Source: Ochotona curzoniae
Lineage: Eukaryota > Chordata > Mammalia > Lagomorpha > Ochotonidae
Assembly: GCF_017591425.1 (NCBI RefSeq)
Contig: NW_024465751.1
Location: forward strand, 2,356,001-2,420,000
Direction: 5' to 3'
Length of the DNA stretch: 64,000 nucleotides
The first letter of the stretch is position 1. Each line of letters starts with the position of its first letter. Shown one piece after another: positions 11,255-25,244 of the stretch. The notes below the pieces were generated by a model. It worked only from the letters and a program-made list of their open reading frames with translations. It was not told the DNA's origin and did not search any database. A program made the position numbers and the translations under genes.

Positions 11255-14200
11255 GCTGTATGTGCATGGCAGCCTAACTGTTCCAAATTAAAAAATGCAA
11301 TGCAAGCCCCAGCAACTTTGCAACTATAGCTGTTTTCTTCCCTTTCCTTCCGGGAAGAAAAATAGTCCTTCTATTTTCATCTCTGAAATCGCCATTTGTC
11401 ATTCTCAAGGTGCCTCCGTGCCTTTGTCTCTGCTGTCAGCTGGCAGCAAAGATGCTAAAAATAGCTGCCAGAGGGAACCGCTTCATGCTCAACATTAAAA
11501 ATAGAAAGGGGAGCACTGGTGTGAATAATGCATGGGAGAGAATCCCGCTTAGGCTGGCCTTTGGGCCCTCCGGGGCCTGACTGCTGGGCATAGCCCGCAG
11601 GGCAGGAGAGGATTAAGGCATTTGTGGTGCGATGAAAGGGCGGGCCACGAATTACAGCTTCCTCCTTCGCCTGCAGTGGCAGGGGAGACATGGAAGGAAA
11701 TGCAGGCTTGGCATAGTGTGATGCAAGACAAATCAAGAGTCAAATTTGGAGGTACAAACTCAAATGCTCAAATGGTGTTATCATCAGCAGCCAAGATCAA
11801 GGAAAGTAGGTTTCACATGCCAGCAGGGATATGCCCTGTCCAAAGATTCTCTAACTCTGTTATTTTCATAAGGTACAAATGCCCAATCAAAACTGACCTG
11901 CCAGGCGGGTTTTGTTAACAAATCATCAGATTATGTTGTCTGTGAAAGCCAAGAGTTGATCCGTTTGAGATCTATATTACACCAGCTGGAAGGGAGCTCT
12001 CTCTGCACCTGCAAGTGCTGGTCCTCCATCACTGCTTCTACAGAGCGGACTTGCCCTCTGTCCTAACGTGTCTCCTAACCAGATGGTAAACTTCTTCCCT
12101 AGGCTGCAGGAGTTGGGGCATACCAAAGTTTGGTGGGTTCCTTATTGACATTGGAATCTAGAAAGGGAAGGAAGTTGCCTGAGGTCACGCAGTACTCCAG
12201 CCTCCAAGAAAACTTTGATTTGCCTCCTCATCTGCCCAGTTGCTTGCCTTCCCCAGAGGTTTCTACTGATTCATCTCTTTAGATCTCCCCAGAGAAAGGT
12301 AGCTGTGCTAACTAAGAGGTCACTCCATCCTGAACCCATCCCTGGGACGCTCCCCTATTGGATAAGAACACAACTTTGAAATCAGCCTGGGCTCTGATGA
12401 ATTTTGTCCTTCCTCCTCTACTCAACTCTGACTTTGGCCAGTGTACCTGATATCTTTGTGATCCGGTATCCTGATCCCCACAAGAGGCCAACAGTACTGA
12501 TGCACTGGGGGTCCTGTGAAGAAGAAAGCACACATTTTGATGTGCTGATCTAGCAGAGTTACTCAGCATGACCAGCAGCAATGAAGGAGTCCTGTCCTGA
12601 ACCCAGAGGACTCTGCCTTTCCTCCCACCACCCCCAGACCAGGCCCCTCCAGAATCCCAGGTCTAGCACACACTGCTTCAGTGGCCTGCACTCATCTGGG
12701 AAGCTCGGGGCAGCCACTTGCTTGCCTGTCCATGCACATGACCAAACCTCCCTTGCAGACCACAGAGAAGGTTAGTGATGTCATTGTAGTCACAGAGATC
12801 AGGAGAAGACAGCTGCGGTGCTGTTCCCTAGGTCCTTCTCAGCCCAGGGAGGTACACAGGAAGACACACAGCACCTGCACGTGACTGTACACACGTGTGC
12901 ATACACACACGTATTTGCATTGTCGGGCTGAGTGGAGCCTTGGCTTCCTGCAGACTTCTTGTTCTGTGTCTCTTGCAACTGAGACATTATGTATCTTCTG
13001 TTTACTCCAAAAGTCAGACTGCCCCACACAAGGAAGCAAAACATGCTCCCTGTTCTCTGGCCCTATCCAGCCCAGGGTTCTCCTGCCTGCCTCTCAGCCA
13101 TCTGCTCTATAATGGGCCTTCCCACTGTGAGGCCTGAGTCGTGGTTAGTGACACTGAGTTCTCTCTGTGCTGAATGCTAAGCTCCTGCCTTTCCATTGAT
13201 TTCCTTTAGTGAAGGAGAGTGACCCTGAGGAGGGCAAGCTCCAGGCTTCGAACACCTGTATTCTTACCAGGGGTCAGAGAACCAAGATGAAAAATGCTTA
13301 ATTTGGTGGTGAATCTCTCTATGGTTCATTTACTCAGTGGTTCTTTCATCTATTCATTCATCAAACACCTGAAACGCTTGGCCTGGACTATGTCATCCAC
13401 TGCTCAGGGTATCAATAAGTGAAATGGAGTGGGACAGGGTCCCTGACCTTGAGGGGAGCAGACCCCCAGGAGGTGAGGATGCTCAGCTGTGCAGCAGGAA
13501 TTTTTGCAGTTGTTATGACCCTCTCTGTACCGTTCTCTTTCCATTTACTCTTTCTATCAACCTGATAAAGTGGGCATCCTCCCTAATTCATGAGAGGAAG
13601 CAAATTCAGAGCATTTTTGGCATAAGCAAGCTCAGGCAATGAGTACATACAGCTCCTGCACCAACTCGCTCTCTGCCCATGAGTTAATCATTCACTGTAT
13701 GAGTAAAAGCAAATGCTCAGCTTCAGTCTTTCTTAAATACATGTGCCCACAGCCTCCCTCCTGGTGATTACAGAAGGAAAAGGTGAACTTGAGGAAGAGA
13801 AACCCACTGGACGTCTCAGACATCCAATCTACAGAATAGAATATGAACTTGCATTTTAGCTTTTCCCTGCTCAGTAGACAGCAGAGAACCACTTAGGCCA
13901 AAATGGGATGATACTGGAAGAAGTGCAGACAACCTCTCTGTTTCTGTGATGATCATGTTCACCAGAGAGTAACAAATCATGTGCAGTAACTTCCACCTCA
14001 AAAGTCTAGAAGACTTATGCAAAGTCTAGAAGAGGGTGTAATGCTTCAAAGATGCCATCAAGAAACCAGGTGCCTTCTCCCTGGCTGTTTTGCTTTAATA
14101 ATAGCTTTTATTCTTCTCAGGTTCATGGTGGCTGCTGTGTCTCTAACAGCACATCTTCATTCCAGGGAGGAAGAGGGGAGAAGAGCAAAAGGCTTTCTCC

Positions 14201-14671
14201 AGAAGGATATGTTCTGCTCGGGGACTTCTGTTTCCATGCACTGGTCAGAGCTGCTCATGTGATATCCAGCTGTTGTTGGAAATGTGAGCTTTTTCACTTT
14301 TCAGATGCATGTAAGTGCAAGCAAGAGAACCAGAATGGCTGTCAATACGCCTGGCTTCACTTTGCCTCAGCCCCATCTTAATAATAACTAGTCATAAACT
14401 TTCTACAGGGTATGCAGAGAATAGAGAGAATTATAAAAGCTGAGATTAAGTATGAGTGTGTGAATCTTGGTTGGGACCAAAACACCCCATTTTATTAACC
14501 CTTTCTTCATCATGATTCTTTCTCTTAAGGATCAAGAAAGCAATGTGTCTCCCAGCTACAAAGAATGCCGATTGTTTGGGGATCTCAGGGACTTCAAGAT
14601 GGATTAGCATGTAGGTCTGTTAATCCATTCCACATAAGATGAGCTGGAGGGCTCCACTTGAAAGAGAAAGT

Positions 14672-14697
14672 GAGAGAGAGAGAGAGAGAGAGAGAGA
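14672..14697. repeat. (GA)n microsatellite
   Basis: Thirteen uninterrupted GA units. Confidence 0.95.
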
Positions 14698-16338
14698 TCC
14701 TAGAAGGGAGAGGAATCATGGTGACACAGTGACCCAAGTTGCATTGTTGACGATTGAGATTCTGCATGCAACAACCTTCAGAATACCCAGGCATTCTCTT
14801 TTCCCCAGCTGATATATTGGAGAAATATTGACTGTATGTAACAAAGTCGACTTTTAGAGCCCTCCTTCCTCTTAGGAGCTAAAGTTTCCTCTTCAGTGAA
14901 TGAGACTATATGTATGTAAGTGTCTAAGTTTAGAAACTGGATGAAGACCTCAGGTTTCCATTGAGATGGCCAACTCAGCCTTCTACTTGCTATGTATCCA
15001 TTATTCATGATTATACAAAGTGAATGATACCCCTGTGTAATTTATTGTTATAAATAGTAAGCAATACATCTGTGCTGCCCACAAGACCACCACAACCTCA
15101 GCCAGAATGCTCAGATTCAATGGCCCTGCAGCTGGAGTTGTTAAGTTCACTCTTCCTCTGCCATGGGGTTGTGGAACGTTTCTTTCTGCCAATAGCCATT
15201 TAGGTATTTATAACATCATTCACAAGTCATGCAAAATGATAAACTTACACATTATCCATCTATAGATTTATTGCATTTTGATTCTCATCTGCAAGTGTCT
15301 TGGCAGAGCTAGACCAAATAATTTTGAAGCCTTGTATAACCCATAGGCCAGACATCTCCTAGTCCTACTCCAAAGATTAAATGCAATCACCTGTTTGGAA
15401 ACCCCACCATCCTCATTGATGTTAGCAAACCAGGTCTGTGACAGTGCCTCCACCTGCCATCCGTGACCTCTAGAAAGCAGCTACCACCAAACTTTCAGAG
15501 ATTCCACTGTTGCTTTCACTATATCCCTCCTTTAAAGAGAGGTCTCTTGAGTGTCTCTCTCTCTCTCTCTCTCTTTCTGTATCTGGGTGCCTTTTCCTTT
15601 AAGTCATCATTGGATTTAGGGGTTGGTCTCAAATACAGTGTGTCTTTGTTCTAATTTAGTGAATTACATTTGCAAAGACTCTTTATTTTCTAAGTGAACA
15701 TGAACCTGAGAAGTGTTGTTGAAATCAGCACATTAATTTGGGAGTCTCCACAAGTCATCAGCTTTGTAGTTTTAGATTTCTGAATTGCAGACTATACAAT
15801 ATTAAATTTGTGTTGTTATTATCTACCAGGTTGGTAGCAATTTGTCACAGCAGTAATAGTAAGCTAAAGCCCCCAAGCAACTAATAAGAATGGCTACAGG
15901 TATCCTTGTCAGGATATTGAATTGAGTCATTTGCAAGTGTCTTCACATCAGTGACTTGGAGAAAACTTTCAAGACGTGGGGGTCTTTGTAAAAGTCTTAA
16001 AATATGCTCCCTAGCCAGATAAAGAAAATTGCAAAATACTGGAGAACAAGGAAGTCTCAGCCATTTTGACAAAAATTAGCCAGCAACTCTCACGTTCTTT
16101 ACTGTGTGTGTGTGTGTGTACTTTTGTAGGCATCTCAGCTATTCTCTCTGATTTAAGTTAACTAAATATAAATACCATGAAATAAGAATGAACAATTCAA
16201 AGGAAATAAAACATCCGCCCAAAGCAGTCCGTGCAGGACCCAAGTAGAAGGAAATTACACAGTGACAAAGCAAATGTAGGCCAGGAAAAATAAATACACT
16301 TGGGAAATAAGCACAACATACAAAAGATGGAGAATCCA

Positions 16339-16341
<3 letters not shown>

Positions 16342-16387
<46 letters not shown>
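16342..16387. repeat. (AC)n microsatellite
   Basis: About 23 uninterrupted AC units, a likely polymorphic locus. Confidence 0.97.
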
Positions 16388-16390
<3 letters not shown>

Positions 16391-16429
16391 GCAACTTAGA
16401 TAAGGGAAGCAAATGTGTCACAGTTGCTT

Positions 16430-16468
16430 CATGCTAATTAACAACATTAATAACATTAATTTAGCATG
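16430..16468. repeat. AT-rich inverted repeat with homeodomain-like cores
   Basis: CATGCTAATTAA (16430-16441) pairs with TTAATTTAGCATG (16456-16468) with one bulged T and a 14-base spacer. TAATTA cores resemble homeodomain sites. It lies 43 bases after the (AC)n tract. Confidence 0.6.
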
Positions 16469-19400
16469 ATAGAACTCAAAGAAGAATTGGCAAAACAACA
16501 TAATAATATTAACAAAGAAAATATAGACTTAGAGTCCCAGTAGGAAATGGAAGGCACTTGACTGGGATTTTGAAAAGAATTTGATAGACTCCACTGACAG
16601 AGCCTGCTCAATGTTGGAAGTGCCTCTGAGGAACGACAGAGAACCCAAATCCTGGGATAATAGGAAGCCATCGCCAACCTGAGTCTGTAAGGGCAGTGAG
16701 AAGGGCCGGTGGGATCATGGGAATACCACATAATGATCTGGGAGTCAGCCACTGCCAGATTCAAGTGTGAGGGTTGGAGTGAGAAGAGAATTCTCTTACT
16801 CCTCTTTCCTTCATTTTCTGATCCCTTGTATTTCCCAATGACTGATTCCAATAAGACATAATAGGCAAATGCAATCCTCATTATAGGGGTTAGAGCAATA
16901 AAGGCAAGAAATGAATGAATAGGTGGGTGTAAAATGGCAAACAATTAGTCACAAACATACCAGCCTTGTCTACCCAGAGCTTGAGAGTTCTTGGAGTTCT
17001 GTTTTCAGCAACCTAACCTCCTAGATGAGATCATTCCCATGGTTGTAATCTTTGTGTCGGTCTCATGTCCTAGCACTGCTCTTATTTCTGCCTTCTGTCA
17101 GATCAGCTTCAACCAAGCCCATCCTACAAGGAAGGGTACAGGATCCTAGCCAACCTGACCATCCTGAGTCTGGCTCCCCTAATGGATGCCTGTGGGAGTA
17201 CACAAGACTCTAATTCAATATTTAAGTATACCAATACCCCTATGTTATGGATTTTTGACCGGTGATCTATAAGATGAGAAGTCTGCATAAAGAATTGCTT
17301 GTCCTTTCTTCCCTTGGTGCAATGATTTCCCATAACCTCCCCAGAGGTATTTCTTAAGACCAGGTCATCAACTGTGTCTTATTCATTTGCTTTCTTTTCC
17401 TTCCCTGCCTGTCTCTTGCTTTCCTGCAATTACACCCATCCAATTAAGCCCATCTTCAATCTTTCTTTTTGAGGGAAACCCAGAGTGAAACCACTGGTTC
17501 CAGAACTATTCCAAGTAAGCTTTCAGAATTGAGTTTCTGATGAGTCTACAGGCAGAACAATCCTGCTGCTTTTAGTTAGTGATAACTATACCCTATCTTC
17601 AACATAGCATCATCATTCCTAAAATTTCATTTCTTGTTACTGAAAAGGGATTCAGGAATAAGGAAAGACTTAGCAGATCAAATGAACCAGTATGAAGATA
17701 ACTTATAAGGAGAACTGACATCTTTTAATGACATTTGAGGCTTCAAAATGAGAATACATTGAGAGAAATTAGTTCCCATTGTAATGGTGGCATGAAAGCC
17801 AAGCTCTCTGCAAGACCATGGTTAAGGATAATCACGTGTCCTAGAGTCATAGAAACAGTTGTGGCAAAAAGAAGGCCTAGGATTTGATGGTTCTGGAAGG
17901 AAGAATTTCAAAGATTTATATGTCATCTACGTTAACTTTCAGGCCTTGACAGAAAAAATAGCACAGCTAAGAGAAAATTTTGGTTGATGAATTTAAAAAT
18001 CTTACTCCCCACAAACACCCTCCCCTCATTTCCCTAATTCTTTGAGACTAACAGAAAAGCCTCTTTTTAGTTGAATGGGAGGAGTGGCCTCCCTTTACAT
18101 GAAGGCGCCAGGAAGACAGCACCTGGAGTGAGAAGTGAGTTTCCTTCAAGTTACACCCCTTCCATCACCTTTGGGGTTATAACTAGCGTCACTTTCTTCC
18201 CTCACCTTATCACAAACTAGGAAGTGCAAGCTCTGTTTTAGGAGAAAAGGGTCTTATACTAAAGACAGGAGACTTGCGTTACGTCCTAATGAGTCAGATC
18301 CATCATTAACCTTCCCTGGTTCGCTGGTCACCAACAACATCTTTCAGCGCCATTAAGTTAGAAGACACATTTTGTAAGACCTACTCACAACTTGGAAGTT
18401 GAATCTTAAAGATGAGTTAATCTTCCAATTCTTCTCAATTTTTAAAATAGGAAACTGGAACTGGTATGGTTACATGAGATTTATATAGGAAGTTTAAGAT
18501 CTAAAGCTGGTGGATAGAAAGGTAAATCTCATTCCCAGTTATACATGCAGCCATTTATCATTCCAACAGATGATCAAGGGAGAATCAGCATCGAATAGCA
18601 AATGCAACAGGCAGAAAATTACTAGTTGTTTTAATAGAAAAGTTTATCTGTTTTTCCCATAAAAGGTATCAGAAGCAGGTGTTCAGAACAATGGTGGTGG
18701 CCTCATGCCTTCCCCGTGGAGCCAACTGCTGACCTAGCTGATCTGCTTTCTTCAGGCCTTCAATGCTTTATACCCTCAACAAGAAGTTTGTAGAGACCCA
18801 ACTTCAAGTCCCAAACTAAGTGGCTAGCTGGAGACTTTTATAGACAAGAAAAACATGTTCCACCCTGCTGGCTAAGATCAAGAAACAACTCAAAGAAGCT
18901 TGCCCATAATCATGCTTAAGTCTCTTGGCCAAAAGTTAGCTTCACCTAATTGTCTCAGATGCTGGGAAATGTTGCTTTCAAGCTAACTAAATTGTCATTC
19001 TGAATAAACTTGAGATTCTGTATCTGAGAAACCTAGTGGGGACCGGGGAGGGCAACGGAGGAGGTAGGTGATACTGAGTGACAATAAAGAATCTCTGCCA
19101 CAAATAAGACAACCACTAGTCATTCGAGGAATGAACTTATTGGGGGAGTGACAGGTTCACAAATGTATGCCTCCTGGAGATGAGAGAGGGCCACAGTGAG
19201 TTTGGTGGAGAAAGGTGTCTTTGGGAGTGGCCTTTGAAAGCATGGAGTCCTTCTCCAGGCAACCTGGAGAGACAGGAAGAACAAACACAAGAGAAGAAAA
19301 GTGTTTCCCATGCTGTACTCTCCTTGGTGCTTCTGGAATTTCTCCAGTGTTCTAGAAATCCTCCATTGCTTGGAACCAGCTGAGGACATTCCTACAGTGA

Positions 19401-20867
19401 CAGTGAGAATGCTGACTGGGGTGATGCTGTTTTGCGTAGTAAACGTCAGACCACTCACTGAAAAGCAGGGCAACCCACTCAGCTAGGAGGCTGGGACTGC
19501 CTTGCTAGCACTGCTGAGGCAGCCCCTTGCACAGGGATCCCCTCCGTCCTTGCCATTTCTAGACAGCTGTTCATGGGTAAATGTCAACCAGCCACGTTTA
19601 CCGGGAGAATCAGAAAGCAAAGGGCAAGCAGGGGATGTCTTCAAACAGAAAGGTTGTCCTATGGGGGATTCAAATAGATATCCAGGTGGTTTCCAGGAAT
19701 TAGAACAGAAACTCATTGCTGAGAATGTAAAACATTAAATGCAGGTTAACCTCATTATATGGGTGATTTTTCTAAATGTCAGAACTGTCTAGGGATAGAG
19801 CCAGTTTGCCTTGGCTGGGACATCTGGCTGAGGGGTCCTGAGCATGGCCCTGGGCAGGCAAAGCTGACCAGGACCTCGCCTCAGCCTCAGTTTCTCCACC
19901 TGAGGCAGAGATGATAGTAATAACACGTATCCCTCTGGGTGTGAGGATTAGAAAAAGTGACTCAGAGGAATCCCGCAGTAGATCTGGTAGGGCAGGGAGG
20001 TGGCAGGAATCAGCCTAACACTGCTTTTTGGTGAAGATGGATTCTGAGAAAGGCATTGCTAGGCATCTCATCATCGGACAGACATCACAGACCACACGGC
20101 TGTGACATCACCAAGCAATGTATTAAGGCATCCATGGAGGTGCTGATTGCACCAGAAGACTGTTGCTGAGTGCAGCGTGATTATGCAGCACATGACTGCA
20201 CACACATCATAGGCAAGGAGCTCCCTAGTTGCTAATACAGGCTGAATGACTCCTTGATGCAAATGCTCCAGAGGGAGTTAGGGATGGATGTTTGTAATTG
20301 TGAAAGACTCTTAAGGCTTGAGCAAATTTTTCTTCCCAGCAAGCATCCTGGCTTTGGGTTGGGTTTTGTATAAAGATGTTGCTGATGGGGCCATTTCAGA
20401 GCGGGGTGCTTGTGATGATTTTTGACACACTTTCTTTGTAAAGCTCTTTAGGGTTTCTTTAAAATACATTTTGCTGAGCTATGAAATGAAAAGCATCTAT
20501 CTGCTCCCAGCTAGCTGGACCTGGATTATTTGTGAGCTCAAATGCTATAGTCAAGGATTAGAGGGGCCATGTCAGTTAGCGGTCACAGCTCTGGAGAGGA
20601 GGGATGGGGAGTTTGGCAGCAGCAGGCACCACAGGATGAGATGACCCAAGCATGGAGGTGTGTGTGTCCCTCAACTCCCCCTGGACCCATCCGCAGGATT
20701 TCACAGGGCTGATGGCATTCCAAAGCCAGCAGAGCTGCAGTCCAGAATTGGGGCAAAGAGGACAAAGGGTCAATCTTTTTAATTGTATATGTGTGTCAGG
20801 GCATCACGAAATACCCAACAGATATGTACAATCTTCACTTGCCAGTTGCAAGTCCCAGCTATGAAGC

Positions 20868-21115
20868 AATATGTGTACCACTGGCATCTCAGAGCACTCA
20901 TTAGAATCCTGGCTGCTCCAGTTCCAATCTGTTCCCTGCTCATGTACCTGGAAAGGAACAAATGATGATCTATGTGCCTAGGCGCCTTTACCCATGCGGG
21001 AAAGCTGGATGTTGTCCCTGGCTGTGACTGTCGGCCATTAGGGGAGTGAGCCAGTAGATGGAGGTTAGATCTCATCTCTGCCACTTGGCCTCTTAAATAA
21101 ATTTAAAAAACAAGT
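20868..21115 (+). mobile_element. CSINE, plus strand, degraded
   Basis: 'aatcctggctgctccagttcc' (B-box side), 'agtgagccagtagatggag' and the tail 'aaataaatttaaaaaac' identify the family. The 5' end is eroded. Confidence 0.75.
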
Positions 21116-21149
21116 AAAACATTTAAGATAAAAGTAAACTTGAAAGATA

Positions 21150-21470
21150 ACTTTAAAAAATCTTTATTTTATCTTAATTTGGAATACAGGGTTATACAGA
21201 GAGATAGAGCTTCCATCCACTGGTTCACTCCCCAGATGGTCACAACAGCTGGAGCTGAACTGATTCAGAAGCAGGAGCCTGTAGCTTCTTCTGGGTGTCC
21301 CATGTGACTGTTGGGGTCCAAGGTCTTGAGCCACTCTATAATGTTTTCCCAGGTCATAAGCACGGAACTGGAGTAGAAATGGAGCATCCAGGACATGAAC
21401 CAGTACCCTTGTGGACCCTGGCACTGTAGGTGGAAGCTTAGCTTACTACACTATCTTGATATAGTCCCTA
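21150..21470 (-). mobile_element. CSINE, minus strand
   Basis: Reversed tail 'taaaaaatctttattttatc', then 'tccatccactggttcactcc' and 'gacatgaaccagtacccttg'. It faces the previous SINE tail to tail, 35 bases apart. Confidence 0.88.
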
Positions 21471-22444
21471 AAAAGTAACTTTCAAATAAACATTTTAAAA
21501 ATCTTGTGATACAGTACGTCTATTAGACATAGATGGTGAACACATCTTAAGTATACAGTTTGATGATGTTTTACCGATGTGTTCTTCATGTTGGCACAGA
21601 CATAGAACACGGTCATCACCTCAGAACACCCTGTCCTCTTTCCCGGTAAGGGGACCCACCCACCCATTGAAGGTAAGCATCATTTTGAACTCCAAAATCA
21701 CACTTTGGTTTTGCTCTTTGTTTTTCCTCATACGAAAGGAATTGTACAGTGTACATTCTGCTGTGGTCATCTTTCCATCGGCATAAGATCTTAGGGACTG
21801 ATTCATGTTTCAGCATCTAGCAGTACTTTGTTCTTTTAAACTATTAGGTAGTCATCATTTGTACATCTAACTTATGGTTTTTCCAGAGTTAAGATTCCAA
21901 GTTGTGTAGATATGTGAATTGGCCACAAGATTAAGATGAATTAAGAAGGTTTTCAGTGGAACACTAAAAGCAGGCTGCAGTGAGAATTTGACTGAGACTT
22001 ATAGCTGGCATGTGACTGCACTATTGAGAACATGAAAACTTGCCTTGTTATCAGTATTCCGCAACTTACCTTCTCTTCCTTTAGAGTAGTCAGTTTGGTG
22101 AGTCAGCAGAAGGCAAGCCAACCCCCGACCTCTTAGGTAACCCTGGAGATCACGCCTACCAAGAGGACACCAGAAATTGTTGGGCTCTTCCCAGGAGTTC
22201 AAAATGTTTCTTGATTGCTGAAGACGCCTCAGTTTGTTTTTCCATTTGTTGATGAGCATTTGTCCGTAATTGCCATTATTACAAGCTACACCTCCATCAT
22301 GCATCTTTCGTGTGTAAATGCAATCAGTTCACTTGAGTGTATCTCTAGAAGTGGAATTGCTTGTTCTTAGAAAGATCTTATATTCAGTTTTAGTAGATAA
22401 TCCTTGTTTGCTGAGGTCACTGTGCCATTTTAAATTCTTCATTA

Positions 22445-22760
22445 TCAATCTAATTTATTTTTATTTATCTTTTTGAGAGGTGAAGAGTGATATGGAGGTA
22501 GGGTTAGAGAAGGGGCTCCCTTTTGCTGGTTCACTCTCAAACACTTACAACAGGTAGGATGGGCTGGAGCTAGGAACCCAGAAATCAACCAAGGTCTCGC
22601 ACTTGGGTGGCAGGAACCCAACTGTTTGAGTCAAGACTGTTATTTCCCATGATTGGAATTATGAGGAAATTGTAAGCAGGATCTACAGCCTGGGCTCCAA
22701 TCCAGGCACTCCAATATGGACTGTAGGCCGGATACTTGCCCTTCAGTCTGCCATGCTGAA
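22445..22760 (-). mobile_element. Older CSINE-related SINE, minus strand
   Basis: 'gggtggcaggaacccaact', 'ggctccaatccaggcactcc' and 'atatggactgtaggccggat' fit the older CSINE subfamily with a variant middle section. Confidence 0.75.
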
Positions 22761-23830
22761 CTCCTGTGTCTGATCATTTCAGGTCTACTTGCCTATAACA
22801 TTCGGTGCTGTTGGCTTTCTCATCTGAGCTGTCTGGGAGTTGTGCAGGCACTATCGGCTGTCATCACCTCAGTCACCGATTGTCACCCTTCCATTTGCGT
22901 GAGGATTACCTGGGACGCACGTTCAGTGTGTAGATTCAGAAGCGCAGCCCGCACCCTGAGGTTCTGACATGGCAGTTCTGCCTTGAGCTCAGAAGTCCAC
23001 GCTGTTAAGCAGCATTTCTTATTAAGAGACGATTCCGACAAACTCAGGCTTCAGTACTTCTTGACTGTTTACTCTCTGAGTTGCTGTGGCTTTCCTTTCA
23101 TTAGTGTGCATGCTGCTTGAGAAAAGGTGACAACCCAGGTCAGTTCACAGGCCTCTGAACATAGAATAGCAGTAAAAACCAAACAAAAGCACCTTGGAAC
23201 TCAAGTTACAGTACAATCCTTCAAATTCAGGTGTGGCAAATGGATAAATGGAGGCCTTGGGAGGTAGGGGGGTTTTCCAAGAATTCACCGTAAGGAAGCA
23301 TGATATACAAAGAACAGTTTATGTGTCCACTGACTGAGAGTTTTCCAGTTGAATTCTAGCCTTAACATTTTTTCAATCATGTTCTTACTAGTAGAAACCC
23401 ATTATTCACCAAGTTGAAGTCTTCAGTGAAACTCAAAATATGAAGCAAATTTTAACTAGGCTGTGCTAGAAGGGTGTTCTGGACCAAGAGCAGAGTGGCT
23501 TACCTACACAACCTCTTGGGCCTGAGACCTTCCCCTGTGCCCTGCAACAAGGGTTTACAGATCCTCGGGGCCTCAGCACATTGCTCAGGAGCCCTGAGGA
23601 CAGGTGCATGATGGAGAGCAATACCCTTGGCTTAGTTAAGAAAATGACCATCTACAATCTGCAATCCCTCTTACTTAAGTTGGTTACAATGGGGGAATGA
23701 AGTACAACCCAGGAAGCTATAAAGTGTGCTAGTTAGAAAAGCAGCAGCTTTGAGTGTGGGTGAGTGAGTGTATGGCCCTAAGGCTGTCTCCAGGTGGAGG
23801 ACCCCAGGGCTGTGGAGCCTTGTGGGGCTT

Positions 23831-23848
23831 CACCACTAGAGGGCAAGT
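23831..23848 (+). promoter_or_regulatory. CTCF-like motif, upstream intergenic
   Basis: CCACTAGAGGGCA at 23833-23845 is an exact match to the CTCF core consensus. It lies outside any SINE I recognise and about 20.7 kb upstream of the KCNQ3 start, on the same strand as the intron 1 motif at 46.1 kb. Possible insulator or loop anchor. Confidence 0.5.
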
Positions 23849-23947
23849 AGCAGAAAACAGAGCTGTTTCTCAAGAGAGGCATTTTTCCAAAGCTCACCTG
23901 AAACCATTTTGCCCATTAGTGTTCTCTCATCCAAACAGGGCAAGTGT

Positions 23948-23982
23948 CTGATAGAAGCTGATAGAAGCTGATAGAAACTGAT
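23948..23982 (+). repeat. 10-base tandem repeat, 3.5 copies
   Basis: Unit CTGATAGAAG repeated three times (third copy ends in A) plus CTGAT. Confidence 0.95.
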
Positions 23983-24489
23983 CTGCATGCTCCTGGCCAT
24001 CCACCCCGGGCTGTCCAGGCAATCATTCCACCTTCTCAGCCTGTTTTAACATCTGTGTTTTTCTGACAAGGAGCACAGACAAGGCAAGGGAGCCTGGTAT
24101 GAGCTGCCTTGAGACCTGGAGTGACCCGGACCACACACATGCTCTGCGAAAACTGCATCTCCTTCCCTAGGTCCCCTGCTGAGCAAATCCCGTGCCGTGA
24201 GGATCCAGCGGCCATTGCAGAAGTGTGGCACAATGAAGATGATGTAACTTTCCCCTCTGCTCTCTTTCTGGGACCCAGATGAGCCATTCCAAGCTTCAGA
24301 TCAGAACAAGTGGGGGAGGGCAAGGATGATGTCAATGACAGGAGAAAGACATGGGTGAACAGCAACCGCTATAAACACAGGAGGATGAGATCATCGCTTC
24401 TGCTATTTCAGGAGTAGAATCAGCGCCCCCAGCGAATTGCAGGGGTCGGTATCAGGGGAGCTGCAACATCAGCTGACTTGTAATAACAG

Positions 24490-24735
24490 TGATCACCAGC
24501 ACACTGAGCTCTCTGTGCATGCCTAGCATTGGGCCAAGCAGTTTGTGTACGTGGTCTCTTGTGCCTTCACTGCAACCCTGTGGCAGCTATCACTGCTACC
24601 TTCTCCTACAGCTAGCACTGAGGTGCTAGAGCGCACACCTGCCCCAACGTGGCTCAGCTGACAAGCAAGGAAGTGGACTTTCCTAGGCTCACCCGACACT
24701 GTGGGCTTGGGGGCTATAACAGTTCAAATACGAGT
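24490..24735 (-). mobile_element. MIR, minus strand
   Basis: 'gcctagcattgggccaagca', 'tcactgcaaccctgtggcag' and 'aagcaaggaagtgga' follow the reversed MIR order. Ancient copy. Confidence 0.65.
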
Positions 24736-25244
24736 CTGCTTTTCTCATGGGTCGATCTTGATAGAAATTATTGGAGATCAGGATCCTGATCTCATAATTT
24801 TGCCCTCCCTAGAGTGTGGTCCTCGGCATGTTTGCTGAGGGCATGACATCTTCATGACATCTTCATCCTACTGGCTGGAAGCAGGCAGGTTAGAAGAGGC
24901 ACTTTGTCTACATCTGTTCTGACCACACTTTATGGGCAGAACTGATGCTCATATCTAGCAGCAAGAGAGGCAAGGGAATGAGTTAAAATGTGAGCTCTTG
25001 GTTGCTGATGGGATAGGGAGTATAAATGACCACTTCGTACCCTTGGTCACCATCACTAATAGTGTGGTACTGCTGCACTATTGACTTGGAATTCAGATGC
25101 ATTGGACAAAGTATGTTAGGACTTGGGTGTTCAAGGTAAACATGAGTTTCAGCTTAAACTTTTTGCAAGCACCTGCTGTTACATTGGGAAATAGCTGTGA
25201 AGTCATGATACAGGACTCACAAATATGGCCCTACAGACATGGAG

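Larger units (their letters stand above)
11260..20865. other. Intergenic DNA, largely unique
   Basis: No gene found in 9.6 kb. L2/MIR-like remnants in minus orientation lie near 13333-13640 ('atctattcattcatcaaacacc'), and a MIR on the + strand lies near 19870-19990 ('cctcagtttctccacctgag'). Simple repeats are listed separately. No splice-bounded conserved exon could be recognised. Confidence 0.6.
22770..24480. other. Intergenic DNA without recognised gene
   Basis: No gene seen. It holds the CTCF-like motif at 23.83 kb and a 10-base tandem repeat at 23948-23982. Confidence 0.6.

Noticed and set aside
11143..11286. His-Thr repeat open frame
   Set aside because: Translated (TG)n microsatellite.
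16456..16944. 162-codon minus-strand frame
   Set aside because: No recognisable domain, codon bias or splice context; chance in AT-moderate DNA seems likelier.
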